A stretch of 64,000 bases of DNA from Cheilinus undulatus (GCF_018320785.1 NC_054876.1:17878212-17942211); one strand, 5' to 3'. Shown: positions 12,724 through 29,235, numbered from the stretch's first letter. Notes: a model not told the origin generated them from the letters alone. A program made the numbers and translations.

Positions 12724-15138
12724 ATGATAGAGAACACGCAGTAAGTCTGTAAACATTACTCAGACTGACACCAATTGCTACCCAATAGATCAATCACAGA
12801 GCTTGTGGTCTGATTCATTTCAGTGTGTAGTTACATTTTTGAGGAGTTGCAAGTCAGCCTCTCCAAGGGGTAGAACGTAGCTGCAAAGCAGAACGTAAAT
12901 CAGGCTTCACATAGCATTTAACTTTACCAGCTTGCTGCCATTCCAGTGCAGATTGACTAATTCTGATATCCTCCACCTAAAATATAAAGAAAGGACTCAT
13001 TGAAATAAATGGTTAGATTATCTGAACCCCTTGTCCTTTCCCACTCATCCCATGCTGAAAATGTTTAGTATTTCTCAGTTGTGAGTATAAAGATGCAGTT
13101 AGTTATAAAGTTTCCAAAGCGGCAGATCAAATACTGTCTGAGAGCCACACAAGGCCTTTACATTCTTTTACAGACCCAGATGTGCTTATTGTTGCATGCC
13201 TGACCTGATTTGACTTGATTCAACTTAGACTGCACTCAGAAGTTAATCCATGAGAGTCACTGTCCACTTAGACTAGAGCTCAATGCAAATGACTGCTAAA
13301 CCACGCGTATACAGTTGTACAGGATTAGATCATGTAAAGTACCTCACACTGAGACCTGTGTTACAGTGTTGCTTTATTTCTGTCCTCTGGATCTCATACA
13401 TAATCTACCCAGGCCAGACATTAATGTCCATATGACAGTCCCATCCTTTTCATCAGGAGCGCACGCTTTCCAAATCGCACTCAATCCTGTCGGGGATAAG
13501 GGTCAAGAAAAAAACCTTCTGAATGATGCTTTCTGCCCCATTCAGATTAACAGATGTGGGTTTGACCCATTTCTCTGTCGCTCTTAAAGAGGTATTGCAA
13601 ATCCCAACAACCAACATTCATGGTCCCAGAGCAACATTAGTCACAAACTACTAATCTATACAATGCTGGACAACCGTTTACTTTTTCATCTTCTGATAAA
13701 TCTCACCTATGATCCCGAGCTTTGGGGAGTGAGTTAAAAACAAAATCGCACTTTTAAGTAGGTGAAATGAGTTTCCTCTGCTGGGTGATGAGGGTTATCC
13801 TTAGAGCTGGGGTGAAGAGCTAAAACACCCAGAGGGAGTCATGAGGAGATGCATTTGTATAAAAAAGCCACAAAGTAAAGATTTTCTTAATCCTGACAAA
13901 ATCAGCATTTGCTATAGTTTTTGCACTGAAAAGATCTGAGTTAAAGGCTCACAGTTCCCCTTAAATCAAGTGACTGACCACAGGCAGAATGATGTGCTGT
14001 TTGACTGCATTATTTAAAAAATTTTTTGACAAAGACACACACAAATACCCACTTCCTTTTGGTGAATGCTCGTGTTTGATATAGGAAGTGCATGGCACTG
14101 ACAGCAAGCTTGTTCATCACTTACAATAGACTGAATACATTATTCTCTAGTGGAAGTTCATCCTGTGCAATAACAGACAGAAGGTTACAGCTGCTCCTGA
14201 AATAAATCATATGTTCAGTATCTATGTATGAAACAATATATGAAGTGTTTACTATGCAGGTCTTCAGCAAAGAAAATTACTCCTTGTTTCTACATACATA
14301 CGGTGGGTCAACTGGAAGTCTGTTCATTCCTATGAGAATCTCCATGATGTCCTAAATGCCTACCAAACCCTCCCATTTTTTCCTCAGAATATGCCACAAT
14401 GTATGTTGAAAAACGGGACTTCTGCAGTGGATTTCATACACACCATATGGCTGTTTGCTAGCTTAGCAACCGAGCTGCTAATAAGCAAATGGGTAGTTTT
14501 ATTAGCTTGTTATCCATCCATAAATACTGCACTTCCTTGAATTTGATAAAGGCAGTGATACATAACCATTATTCCTCAGAGCTCCCCTACTTGCAATGAA
14601 GAAAAGCTGAGACCCCCTAGAGCTGACAGAAAAAATGTTGACATAAAGTTGCTAAAAACCAACATCCATTCAGCTGTGTTGGCTAAAACCCTAATAAAAT
14701 GACTCTGTGCATGTGTGCAGACCATTGCATTAACTGTTCATCAAGTGTTTAGTCATGATTTTACTTTATATGCACAAATCTAATTTTGACAACCCTAGAG
14801 CTGACCAAGCCTCACACCTCCATAAGATCTTTAGAACCCCCCTTCGGAGGTCCTGGACTCCAGGTTGGGAACAGCTGCTTTAGGGTCATCATCCATATGT
14901 TTACAGATATCAGTCAAATGGGGAAAATAAGCGTTAGAAGCCTAAGAATACTTTGCACTCCTACTGCCGTCAGTTGAATAATTTTAGATAAACTAAAAAG
15001 ATGTCTTTTTTTTGTTAATCAGGTTTCTACATTTGTAGTAATACAGATACTAGGGATATAAACAGTTAGCTGGCTAAATGATTAAACACCCAATCTCTTG
15101 ATGGTTAGCAACCAGAATTCCTTGTTGGTTAACATATA

Positions 15139-16771
<1,633 letters not shown>

Positions 16772-18599
16772 TATTATATTTTACCAGGTCAGGCCAACAA
16801 TCCTGGTTGAATTTTCTGTCTCAACTGTAATGTAGCCATCTGCAGCTAGAAGCTACTGTGGCTCTGCTTAATGGCTACTTCCATGCTGCTGTCATACTCT
16901 TTGACTTCAAGGTAAACAGCAAAAGAACAGCACCGATATCATCTCAAAGGAACAGCATGGTTTAGTGCTATTTTGATCTAAACTATGGGGAGAAAGTTGT
17001 ATGTAGTCTCTGTATGGTTGTACCTGCATGGTAATGAAACATCATGTGGCAACATTAAGCATAGGAATGTGGATGCTAACATACAAGGAGGATCAAAAGC
17101 TGGTGTTGCTAGCACTGCTAACGTTCGCTACATTCTGCAAACCAACTTAATGTTGTTTACCCACTTCATTTGTGAGCCAGTGTTAAAAAAAGGTGCTCTG
17201 TTTGAGTGTTTTCTTAACTTTAGACTAGTCCACTAAACACAATTCCTATTTGCATTTAACTGATGTAAAATTATTCAGCTAGGAACATCACTAACGGATG
17301 CAGTATTGGTTACATGCTCTACATCTGTCTCTGTTGGTCTTTTATGTAGCCTTTTCTGAGTTTATGGTGGGACATCTTTGCTCCTGTACTGCCTCACTGA
17401 CATTGTTAATGCCACAGAGGCTGATGAATGACAGGGAAAGGTCATCCTTCTGCTGAGCTGGAACTGTAGGTAGTAACAGAGGTGGAACAATGGTAATGCA
17501 GCATCATTGTTAGATATCACAGGCATCAGATATTAGGTGACTTGACTGCATAAGTAACAGCCAGGCCGACATTTTTTTTACCATGTTGGTAAGATTCCAG
17601 ATGTTTGTTTGGTTTGCAGAATCTGTATAGCACGATAAAGTCAGACAAGCAGGTCATCTGTCATAATTTCTTTTTGAAAACACTCCCTACTTTTTTACCA
17701 GCTGTGTGCATAACTCTTAGCCACTACCGCCCGTTTTTCCATATTGATGGAGCACAATGTGAAGTTGCAGACTGGGATGCAAAGACTCTTACTTGGCATC
17801 AAAAAAGGAATTATCTATTTGACTTAACACTGTCCTGTAAAATAGATAATTTCACAAGTTAATATTACTGCATTGGCAGTGCTAGTTCTCTTGGCCTGTC
17901 AGTGGCTTTTTCCATTGTGAGAGCATCAAGCTAATAAAGAGAGATGTACATTTGGGTTCATCTATGAGAAATCTTACCTCCCCTGAACTAACCGCTCAAT
18001 CCCCACTCTAAATAGGCTGTTGTAAATTATTGGAGCTGTGAGGATATATAGATGTGGATCATTATATGGATTCAATGATCAGGTACAGTAGTAAAAGCCT
18101 GTGTTGTAGTACTTCTGCCAACTTTGATCTTCTCAAAAACTCAAAAAGTCATTGAGTTGTTTGCTGCATTTTTCTCCAAGGATGGTGAGGGCATAGAGCT
18201 CAACAGTATGGTTGGGAAGTAAAATTTTCTTTTATTTTCATTCATCCGACTCCTGAAGTAAAATCCCATAAATATCCAAGGTAGACTTGCCATTTGCTGC
18301 ATGGAACAATGGCATGTGCGCTTGTAGAGGACAAAAGTTAGTCAGTAACATATTAACCCCCTTTTAAGAATAATTAAGTTTAATCACAATATCAACCCAA
18401 AGTATTACAGTACCCACAATCCTTGAGTGTCACAGCAATGTGAAGCCTGGTGCCTGTGAACAATGACTGGCAGCTGTTGATGATGACGATACATGCAGAC
18501 TTTGTAAAAAGCTACATATACTGCTGTAATAGTGCTGAATATTGCTAGTGCTGTGCTCATGTTGATTAACGCTGGTTTTTATTATAATAGGCCACATTA

Positions 18600-18675
18600 A
18601 AGAGTACCGTCTAGACCTGCCCTCTTTGTGAAGTGACTTTGAGTTGGCACTATACAAACAAAGATTGATTGATTT
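18600..18675 (+). repeat. LINE/SINE 3' tail fragment
   Basis: The segment with gtgaagtgactttgagttgg, cactatacaaacaaa and a gattgatt end resembles the widespread fish tail 'tgtaaagcgactttgag..gcgctatacaaataaa..ttgattga'. Too short to assign a family. Confidence 0.4.
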
Positions 18676-21600
18676 ACCCATACTACAATATATTACAACA
18701 TTATCATTTACAATGTAAACACTGAAACAGAGATGTATGTAGAAGGAAGGTCCTTAAAGTTTGATAAACTATTATTAACAACGAGTTAAAGGAATCTCAG
18801 TGAATTGTGGGATACGTAGATCCTTCATCCTAGCAATAAAAAAAAAGTCATTTTTGCACCTTCACCTTTGTCTCTGCTTTCAGTGGCCGTATTTGTGCTG
18901 AATTAAATGTATTTAGTCATGAGTATTCAGGTAGCTGGTCAGCTTGGTTAATGCACTGAAATGCTGATATAGGGATATTCTGAAATGATAATGGAGGATA
19001 TGGCAAATTTACTTTCTGAGCCAGAGCCATTCAGAAAGTGGCTCCTTTAGCTCTCTTGTCTGGCTTATTCTGCTTCTAATTGGCTGGTACATTACACTGC
19101 CCTCATTGGTTGTTTGGATAAGGATTTTGGGGTCAGCCAATCAGAGCAGAGCTGGGCGGGTCATACTTAAGAGTTCTTTGGGATTTCTAGCAGTGTTAAC
19201 GTTAATGGTTGTGCTATTATATATAAGCTGCCCCATCTGAATTTTCATAAGGATCCTCTTTGAGTGTCAATATGGAAATACAAAAGGCTAATTTAAGATA
19301 TTCTAAATATGGAAGAGCAGTCTATAACAGGCTGTTTATCCTTTAGCTTAGAAAAATGTCTGGCTTTAAATCAAGAGTATACCCATTAGAGCTCTGGTAA
19401 CTGCATACTAGCAACATTAGCAGAGAAACCGAACATCACATATGTATAAATAACAGTCGTCCGTCACAAACTGTGCACAGGAAATAATTTTTCCTTGTGA
19501 TGAATTTATGGATGTCCAGCAGATACTAGGAATATGCAAAAGGTTTCATCATTAAAACATACAAAGGCTTAATCACTTCTGTTTATAAACATGAGCTGGT
19601 GCTGATGGAACAAATATTTAACTGAAAATCCTCCATTTTATCACTCTAGGTGGCAAAAAGATTTGCTAACATCACCATCCAAGTCTGATCTGTTACACCA
19701 ACAACCCCATCACTGCTACTCTGAAGTCTCACACCAAAGCAGCTGATTTGTCTGTTGCTGTGGGAAACAGCACAATCAGGGAGCAAAAAAACAGCCTGAA
19801 ATCTTCATATTTTTTTATCTACTTTACTTCTATCTCCTCAAATCCAAATCCTCGGGCTACCTGTGTCTTATTTTTCCTGCAGCACAGATTTCCAATAACC
19901 AAACCATGCTGTATATGGGAATGATCAGAATCTCTCTAGGCGTGGGCTTGAGTGGGATGCTGCATGCTGTGGGAGATGTTTCACAGCTAAATGAGATTTC
20001 TAGTCTTAAAATAGACGTAGAGGGTATAGTTTTTTAATTCGAAGGCCATGGTGATCTAATTTAGATTCTGATTGCTACAATCAGAGTGCTAATCTAAGAA
20101 ACGGGGTTACGTCCCAGAAAATGTCTGTTTTCTCTCCATCCCCACTTCCTGTTTTCCATTTCATCCTCATCCATCACGCTTGTTTTGTCATTGGTGTCCT
20201 TAGGGCGGAGGAAGCATCCAACTTCTATTTTTTTCATTCCTGTAGTATGAGCATACCCCTAAACCTCAATCCAATTATGAACGCAGCCCAATGTCATCTC
20301 AGGACATTTCAGGATGTCCCAAAATGAGCCCTGACTCAGTGATGAGTCACAAAGGCACTACAAAAGACCGCCCACCTGACCCACCTACATACTAAGTAAT
20401 CAGACTCGTATCACAGCATCTAAGAGCGTTGTTCTTATTTTTGAGGCAATATGTGCAGAATTGAACCGATATTACTTCAAAGTTCAGCAGCACCTTATTA
20501 TCTTCTGTCATTCCCTCTGTGATGTTTACTTTGCTTTTGCTGACTCACTGTCAGCAAGTGCAGGGATATAAATGCTAGCTTCAGTGTAAAACATCACATC
20601 TGCCCAGGCCTGCAGTGTAATACAGCTCAAAAGAGAGGAAGGAGCAGAGAAAAAGAAGCTAAAAAAAGGGATAAGTAGGGAGTATTCATGTTGCTTCTTA
20701 CTGGGTGTTGAATGTCTTCTCAGTGAGGATAAAACCCATACAGACTGTTCTTTCAGATTATTCACTCTTCACTTTAGGGTGTTTTCTCTTACAAAAAACA
20801 CCACATTTAGTTTTTCTTTAAAGCACATTAACAGCCATCCACTGCAACTAAAGGGTGCAGTGTTGCCATGAGCCATTATTGGAAGCTAGTTATTATCAAA
20901 GACAGGCTGTGGAGAAAGGTTTCAGTCTTTTTCACCAAACTGCATTGAGTGTATCTGGTCAAAAATATGCACAATTGCATAACTTTTTAAAAGTATTACA
21001 ATTCTAATATAAAATAAGAATCAAATAAGATAGGGCATTACTCAGTTCTTATCAAATTTATGTTGTAAATAGTGTTGTTTCCCCTGAAGTCAAAATAAAT
21101 CCTGAAGGCAATTTTTACCATTAAATTGACTCCAATAATCTAATGGTGGCTAACAGCTTTAGTTTTATCCGACAACATTGACATTTTGTTAAAGCATTAC
21201 CATTACAAGTAGTCCTCCATCCAAAGGGTGAATGCACACAAATCCTGTGCTTAAATAAAGTGTTTTTCCTTTTATTGTGATAAATTTGAACTGTTGTAAT
21301 GTGTATAATGTGAAAGCTCTAATAGCATTAATGGGGAATTTAGATAAACTGTGCAGCCCTCTTGTGGATCCCTAAGGGCTGATATGATATTGAGTGTATT
21401 TTATTCCTCATTAAACATATATAAAAAAAAAACATTTTAGTTTATTTTACATCAGAGATGCTATGGTATTTTATCTGAAATGGACCATGTACAATATTAA
21501 ACATAAATGTAGCAATTTGATGCATTGCGTCAGAGTCAGATAACAAGACTGACCTGCAATTTCCTTATAGTCCACTGTTGAATGCACCCTCACCCACTGG

Positions 21601-23566
21601 ATGTATTACCGAAGCATCGTCCATCCCAGATGGATCCTGAGATCACAAACTCAAGCAGGAATAGTTCAGGCAGGCCACAGAGTCAAGCGCTGCCGTAATT
21701 GAGATCAGCTGATCTAATGCAAGCTCTCATAAGTTGATTGCCAGCAGCTCTTGCAACACTCCTCCATCCTAGCTCTGCTTCTGACTTGATCGGTGTCATT
21801 CTGTTGTTTTTGATGCCTGCTCTGCTCCGGGCTTTTTGCTGATATCACCGTGTCTTAAGCGTTCCTTATCTGCATGAGAAGAGTAGGAACGTGTGTTATT
21901 CCTACCTAACGCTCTCCATGTAGGCTCGTGGAAGGGCAGGGGGATCCCAGAACAGCCATACCGCCACCACTTTATATTGAATTGATCGAATGTTCCCTTG
22001 TTTTTACTTCCCGTTTTAGCCAAGCTATAGTGTTCAATTGGATGCATGCTGGAAGCAGGCTCTGCGGAAAATAGACCTGTCATGTATTTAAAGCAGAATA
22101 GTGCCGAGTGGCACTTCTTCCACAATGAATGTCTTGAGGTGTAATCAAGGCAGAGCTTCAGTACCCAGCTGTTGCATAAATGAACTGTGAAAACACCTGG
22201 AGTCATTAAGATTTAACTCTAAGCTCTCTTCAAGTGTCTGACACACATTCAGTGCATTAACCATGAATACGTTATCAAGATACTTAACCCAGAAACAGGT
22301 TGGGACCCAAGGTCCTAGAGTATCAGCAATGTCAATGACTGGTGTAGCCTGCCATTGCCATGGTTTGCTGCTTCTTGATAGTTGATAGTCACTTTCTCTG
22401 CTGAGGATTTGAATGGTGAAAAGAAGCAGAAAAAGGTTTAAGTAACTCTTAAACATTTTGTCTGATATCGTTAAACAACTGGATGAGAAATGGCAAGATT
22501 TTAAAACTATAAACTTCATAAATCTGTCCAAATTTGTGCTGAAATTAGGGAATTTATTCATGTTTTTTAGAAGGAGCAGCTGCATGCCATTGCTAGCTGC
22601 TGTCTGGCGATATATAACTGGTAGTCAAACTTTGACATTATATTGCCACTTAGTTTCCAGTACCTTGACAAGAGGTGAATGGGTGATAACTTGTCAGACT
22701 CCCTTCATTTTGTTTTACTTGCAGCCTTAAGGTCGTGTTCATTCAGAACCTGAATCAGCATGTAAAAACTCAACTCTTAACCCCTTTCAGCCTGAAACCT
22801 TCACTTAGCACCAAATTCAAAATCTCCCCTCTGATGGAGAAATATGATAAGCAGCTTCTGACATTTCCTGATGTATTCATAGAGATGAAGTAATCCTAAA
22901 TCTATCTTTATGGAGACACAGTTACTTGTCAGTGTCCATCTCCTTTATTCATACCGGGGTTATAAGTAACTGTAATAGTTAGCATTCTAACTGGACAGGA
23001 GAAACTGCTCTGTCAGCAAGCTAAGTGGGAGAATTTTTTTTTTTTTTTCTTTTAGGGGAGATTTTCTAGCTTGCAAAGAGTTTTGTAATCTACCTTTTTC
23101 AAATTTTAGGTGGATTCTCATGCTTATTACGTTTTGTCTGCTTAGTTCATGTAGTGAATGTCTCATCATAGCAGAACAATGGATAAGGTTGTTGTGTTAT
23201 TGCTTTGGCTTCATGATGAGACTTATTTGTTTGGGATTTCTCTCCCCTGGATGATTTCTCAGGATTATTACAAACCTAGAAGGAATGAAAACAGAGGTTT
23301 TTAACAAGATCTCGATAGCCTGAGGATGGACCACCCCAGGAAAAGTTTGAACATTTGACAGGAGACTGTCTTTGACCACATATTTGAATTACTCAGTAAT
23401 CTCTGTGCTGTCATTATTAGTCACACCATCAGTCAACACATGATGAGTGTGCAGACTGTGATCCAGAGATGACTGATGATGAATTCAAAGGTACAATTTA
23501 TTATGATCAATCCAATGCCATGCAGAGTTAAAGATGCAATATGTAGAATTTCTGCACTGAAGTATA

Positions 23567-24109
23567 CAGTGCTTAACAAATTTATTAGACCACCTAACAT
23601 ATGTCTCAGAGACCATCCAGCATCATTAAGTGCTTTAATGCGGACTGTTTCATTTTCAGTGAGCTCTCTATGTTTTACCATTTTGAACAGGAATGAGGAA
23701 TTTCAAACTGAATTCACATTTTTATACCCAAATTTGAGCTGGCTCACGGGGCTTCTCTGAGAAGTCAGAAATGAATCAAGCATAACATTCAACCACTAAA
23801 ACTAATTTTTCTGTTCAGGAATGCAAGTAAATAACTATAATTTGACATATTAATCAAGAAATAATAATGTGCTTTACTATTTTTTCAGTTTTTTTGTAAA
23901 TCAGTAAATTTGAAAATTCATGGTTAACAATAATGATTATATTTTAGCATTAAAAATGTCATTTGGGTTAAAGAGCTTCTACATATTGGTGTATTAACCA
24001 TTGCAGAAACATAAAAAATGATTAGGGTAATTACCAATGCTGTTAATTTAGGGCAGCTGTGGCATAAACCTTACTCTGGGTGGTGGTCTAATAAATTTGT
24101 TAAGCACTA
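23567..24109 (-). mobile_element. Tc1-like deletion derivative (MITE), 543 bp
   Basis: The left end cagtgcttaacaaatttatt at 23567 is matched by the inverted right end aataaatttgttaagcact ending at 24108-24109, with TA flanks at 23565-23566 and 24110-24111 (last base mutated G to A). The inverted repeat is about 30 bp. Just inside the left end, on the minus strand, 23681 downward reads MVKHRELTENETVRIKALND, a transposase N-terminus that stops making sense within about 30 residues. The rest of the transposase is deleted. Confidence 0.85.
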
Positions 24110-25559
24110 TATGTGTTAATTCAAAAAGTGGCCATTCCTATGCTGTGTTTTGGCTGACCACTGAGGTCAGCCCTACAGATGGCTCTGTCTGTGTCTGACT
24201 GACTGACTGAGTGATCCTACTTTCAGAGTCATACCATACAGAGTTGGGTTTACTTGTACTGAAAGCCGTTGGTAATGACTGCCTCCACTGGTCTAAATAC
24301 CTCTGATATAGCTTTAGCATTGCGTCTGTTTTACTTGAACTGCACCCTAAAAGCTTTCCTGTAGGGGAAGATGTTTTCACTCTTCTGCTGACCTGCTTCG
24401 GCATGAGTATGTGATAGTTAAGGGGTAAGGGTGTCTAGTTGTGTAAGTGCTTGTATACAAGACCTGCTAGTGGAGTGGTTAGCTCTGAATTAGTCACAGC
24501 TGCACTTTAGTCAAAACTGGAAATTTCTTTATTAAAGCAGGCAAAGGGAGCAACACCTAAAGCTTTCTGTGACAGAAAATGTGTTTTAAATAAACAAATT
24601 TAACCGTGCAAATCCCTACATTTAACCATGTCAAATATTTCATTGTTGTGTTTGGAGTGAAGCTGACTGAAGAGGGAAGAACAAAACTTACAGCAAAGAA
24701 ATTTTTACTCTCCTTAAACCCATGCTATAGTACACTTATCTGTGCTCATGCATTCTCTACAACTTGATCTGTATTTTCTCTTTCTCCTGGCTGGTGAAAA
24801 CCAAGGCTGGAGTCATTCTGTATTTGGGTTGTCTTTCTGTCCCATTCTCGTAAACCTGGTGTTCACATGAAGGTCCTAGGTCTAAAATCATAGGTCTGTC
24901 TCTGGATTGTGAGTGCAGCAGTACCTCGTGAAAGTTTTAAGGAATTATTTTTTAACTTTGCACAAATGTCCACTGTGACCCCAGGATGAACTGGTTAGGT
25001 TTCGGAGGTACACGGGGAAGGTCATTGGGTCTTCTGGTCAACCACAGGAGACATCACAGCTCTTCTTCTTAGCCAACAACTGTACCCTCATCGTTTGGTA
25101 ATTGGATACCTTGTGAATGCATGTTACTGCCAGGTGGTGGTTCTAGTTTCTTTGTGAATTTTCAGTTAAAAGTGGCTCAGAAAATATTTCTGATTCCTGC
25201 CCATATTTAGTCTGGTGGTGTGTTGAACCACAAAATGTTTTATTAGATTTCCAGTTTTTAGAGTCAGGACTGTGGTGGTTTGAGTAGGGAACCTCTAGTG
25301 TGAGTTGGCAGTTTTATTCATAATGTGAACAGCCACAGACTATTGGAACAAAGTTATCATCATGTATCATAATGTATGGAGCTGGTAAATTTACTGTCCA
25401 AATGTATGAACCCATTTCCTTCATTTATTTCATTCAGTATGATTGAGAAACTTTTTGTTTAGGAAAGCCTGGCTTAAATATTGTAGCATTTGGTCTGTGT
25501 TGTACGAATAAGTACCCAAATATTTGTTTTATAGTTTAAACTTGGATATTTAAGTGTTT

Positions 25560-26400
25560 TAACCACCTACTGTCATATGTGGTCTCTTAGCAACAGTGAA
25601 CCAGTTGAAGCCCCCTCTCCACCATCATTATAAGGACTCACACATTCACTGCTGCACATCCCCCTTTTCTCAGCACCGGGCTTGAGCTCCATTCACACCG
25701 CCAGTGACGTCAGGTGGTCCACGGTGCCTTTGTGCTCAGCTGTGTGAAAGAGGGTCGGTAGGGGGGTTGTCACATCAGGTTAGAAGAGACAGGAGTGAGA
25801 AAATGAACAAGAAGAAAAATGCAGAGCTGTGGCAGGCCTTCATTATGAGTCCTAATCCATTAAATAAAATGTAAGGCAGCAGGCCCTGAAGTCTAAACCA
25901 GCCCCTACTTAGGTCCAACATATCCTCTCTCTCTCCCTGCCCCACAGCTCTTTCTGTCTCTCTTGTGGATATTAATGGCCATGCAGAGAGCTGTCAAAGA
26001 GGAAATTATTGATTGTCCTGCTCGGCCTTTGTTTGTATTAACACACAGTTGTTTGGAAGTTTGACTGCCTTGTGCAAGGATGAGTCACGAGAGAGCGAGC
26101 GCGATTGATGAGCTTTATGGGCAGACAGAGCCCCATTGTCATCCCGGCACCGCAGCTTCCGTCAGGGCTTTCTGCTCGACCCGCAAACCCTCTGAAACAA
26201 AGGCAGCCATGTTATTACAGACCTGCTGTTTAGGCCTTGTTTTTCTGACCTCTCTGTTGCTCCAGTACCGTCCTACTCTGCCTGTTTCACCGGCAGTTGG
26301 TCAGATACTCATTCACACTTGTAGTGAATTAATGGGCTTTGGTAAAGAGCGGTATAGAGCTGGGCTTCAGCTATGACTAATGGGGGCAGGGTGACTTTCT
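25560..26400. promoter_or_regulatory. ywhag: Candidate intronic regulatory region
   Basis: This stretch is less AT-rich and less repetitive than its surroundings and has clustered short motifs: a TGACGTCA CRE palindrome at 25705-25712, ttaatggcc and attattgattg near 25972-26015, gatgagtcac (AP-1-like) near 26079 and gattgatgagctttatgg (Pbx/Hox-like) near 26103. No domain is seen in the frame at 26080-26376. Motif clusters of this kind arise by chance, so conservation would decide. Confidence 0.25.
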
Positions 26401-29049
26401 ACTGTGCTTGTGAGTGGGATCATTATGCAACGGAAGTTGGTTTATTGTCAGTCTGTCTTCTTACTCCAGGACAGAGGTCATTTTATTTATGTTAGTTGTA
26501 AAATTTACAACGTCTTGTGTTGAGACACTCCTTACTAAGAAGGGGAAGAGTTAACAGTTTGACCAGTAGACGTCTAGTAGCTGTACAGTTCATTACCATG
26601 CAAAGAAAGGAATGGCATACTAATGGTTATAAGACAAAAGGACTTTTAAATTTTCCTCCAGTTGAAAATTAACCAAAGTCACTGGATAAGCAAACACCAA
26701 GCATTGCTTCTTAAATGTACTGGCAAAAAGAAGAATCAAAACTAGTGAGTACATCCGTTTGTCAGGGTAGTTTAGGAGTAATTGATTTTTATTTTATTTC
26801 AGATTTTCTTGTTCTTTACTTTCCATTTTACTTTTTTAGTTTTTCAAGAAGTTGTGATGAAAATAGTTCATTTCTGTCCTGTTTTTTCTATGTTCATATT
26901 ATTATGATTATTATTATTATTTAAGTGCAAAATTAAGACATGGAGCATGGAGGCTGTCAAATTTGCAACACCATCACCAGCTCACACAAAAAGGAAAAAA
27001 TAATTTTACAGCCCCAGAGATCCATTTTGATTTTCCTTTTTTGATCTGAACATTAGAACAACAACCAACAATAGATGACGTGTTTTTCATTTATTCATTT
27101 CTAATTGAAAAAAAAAAAAAAAACCTGAAAATGAAATGAAATGAAAAACTGTTTTTTTTTATTCTCAAAAGGGACAAGGGCATGTTTTGCTTTTGTGTTT
27201 TGCTTTTCTATTTTTAAACAGTAACTAGGGAACTACTTGTTTCCTGGTTCTGGATTTCTCATTTCTGAATAAAACCCATTGGCCTTAAGATACACTGAAC
27301 ATATCTTCTTGTGATCATGAATTGAATGTCAGTTATCATGTTAGCCACTCTTCAGATTGTTCCTGTTTTTATGCTAACATCAATATGCTTACAGTCACAG
27401 TGCAAACATTTTAATGTTTAGTTAATATTTCTACTTGATTGCCATTGTTGGCTTATCCAGCTAGCACTAACAAGTTAGCAGTTAAACAAAGTGACACTAG
27501 GGCAAATTGTTTGCAGGTTATACATCGTAAATATACTGTATAAAGCATGGACGTAATACCAGTGCCATCATCCTCTGGTTCCTGAAGCATAGTTTTAAAG
27601 CCCATAAATAAAGCACTGTTTCGATCTAGAACTTCTCTCAGCTTGTTTTTGAGTTGTGTTGGCAAGACTGTGTGTGCAGGGGGGGGCAAATGCATCATGA
27701 AGGGGACAGTGGGTAAGACACCTGGAGAGATGGGGGGTATGGGCCCGGCACAGGCTTCAAGGATGGCCATCAGGATGCCAGAGCAATACAGGACAAAGGT
27801 TGAGGGAACTAAGTGCTGAACCAGCATATGCTGCCATACCTGACCTCTTGGTCATAAGCCAAAGAACTGGGCAATGCATCCCCAGTGTCTCTTTGATTTC
27901 CTTCCAAATCTTACAGCCCTCTATCAAAGATCAGTCAGGGGACAAAAGATGAATGCCATCCTCTGAGGAACATAAAAAACTGGACATAAATCATGGCAGT
28001 TCTTTACTGTTTCTTTCTGACCAACATATCCATCCAAAGACAGATGGAAATGTTCAAAGAGTTTAACATATTTGAAGTAAAGATGGTTATGGTTCATCCT
28101 CTGAGCAGCATGAATGTGTTCAGTAATTTAATCACACAAATTAAACCAGTATCAAACTCCTCTCAAAATTTGTGCCAATATTGTACTTTTTCAAAGTATT
28201 GGCTTTAGAAATAAACCAGAATTGGCATGGTTCATCCTCTGGTGACCATGAAAAGAGACTATAAATCTGCTTGAGCTAAGATCAGTGTTGCGGCATGCTC
28301 ACACTCACAGTTGTAATATTTTGATGAGAAGTTGGTAGGTTGAAAATGGTTCATCCTCTTGGTAGTCTGAAATGATTAACACTAATATTGGCAAATAGAG
28401 CGGCCAGCTAACATAAACATCTTAAGGATCTGTACATCTTAATTAAAAGTTGAAGCTTGATCAAAGTAAACCATTAGCTTGTGGTTTTGGCAGCCGTCCA
28501 TGTTTCATGTGCCAGCTGTCTATCTTTTATAACCGTGTCCTTTAACGAGCCAATCAAAGCGACATTGTTCGTCCTGGCTCTAGGTGTATGAGCGGGCTGA
28601 TAGGTGTGAGATATAAAGTGGCTTGTTTGCGCTTATCCCCGCCCACAGTGGGACTTCCTCCACACCTTCAGCCACGTCAGCATCCCTACCATTAGCAGCT
28701 TGTGGCCCGTGTCTCCAGCAGAGATAGCACTAACAAAGCAGACTTCACAGTGGCCATGAAAACAGGAGATTGCATTACAGGCTTGCACTTTGCCCTCCAC
28801 TCCCTATTTTTTTTACAGTTCAAGTAATCTGATTAAATCAGACGGTTAGGTCCGCTGAACTCAAGTGCTGGCTGTGATTATTACTCCTTCTATCAGTGAG
28901 CATAAAAAGAGGGTGCAGCTTCATTCGAGCTTGTATGACTTCACCAAATGAACACATCATTAGTCATTTGTTTATATGAGGTGAGACTGTAGTAACAACT
29001 GGAGCAGAGATTAGCTGCTCCTGTGTGTTACTGGAGTCCGACCAAAGCA

Positions 29050-29235
29050 GGGTGACACAGCGGCTGGCTCATAGCCACTGAGATGCTCTGACTGCACAGG
29101 TCACAGGTTTATGCTTTCTAGGGCGTCTGTGTCCTTGAGCGAGACACTGAGGCTCTGCCATGTGTCGAGGATGCAGCACCCAATCATGCACAGCCTCAGG
29201 GGAATATTTATCTTAATATGGGATAAAAAAAAAGT
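29050..29235 (+). repeat. Degenerate SINE/LINE-tail-like repeat
   Basis: The run ggtgacacagcggctggctc, then gtcacaggtttatgc and tccttgagcgagacactgag, followed by an A-run at 29225-29233, resembles fish repeats containing 'ggtcgcaggttcgaaccc' and 'ccttgagcaagacactgaac'. The tRNA-like B box is decayed. Family uncertain. Confidence 0.4.

Noticed and set aside
22145..22585. 146-codon minus-strand frame in the ywhag intron
   Set aside because: No recognised domain, no supporting splice structure, and other frames overlap it. Within chance expectation for 64 kb.
27453..27827. 124-codon minus-strand frame in the ywhag intron
   Set aside because: Proline-rich start and hydrophobic end but no family match that I recognise and no gene context. 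Most likely chance.
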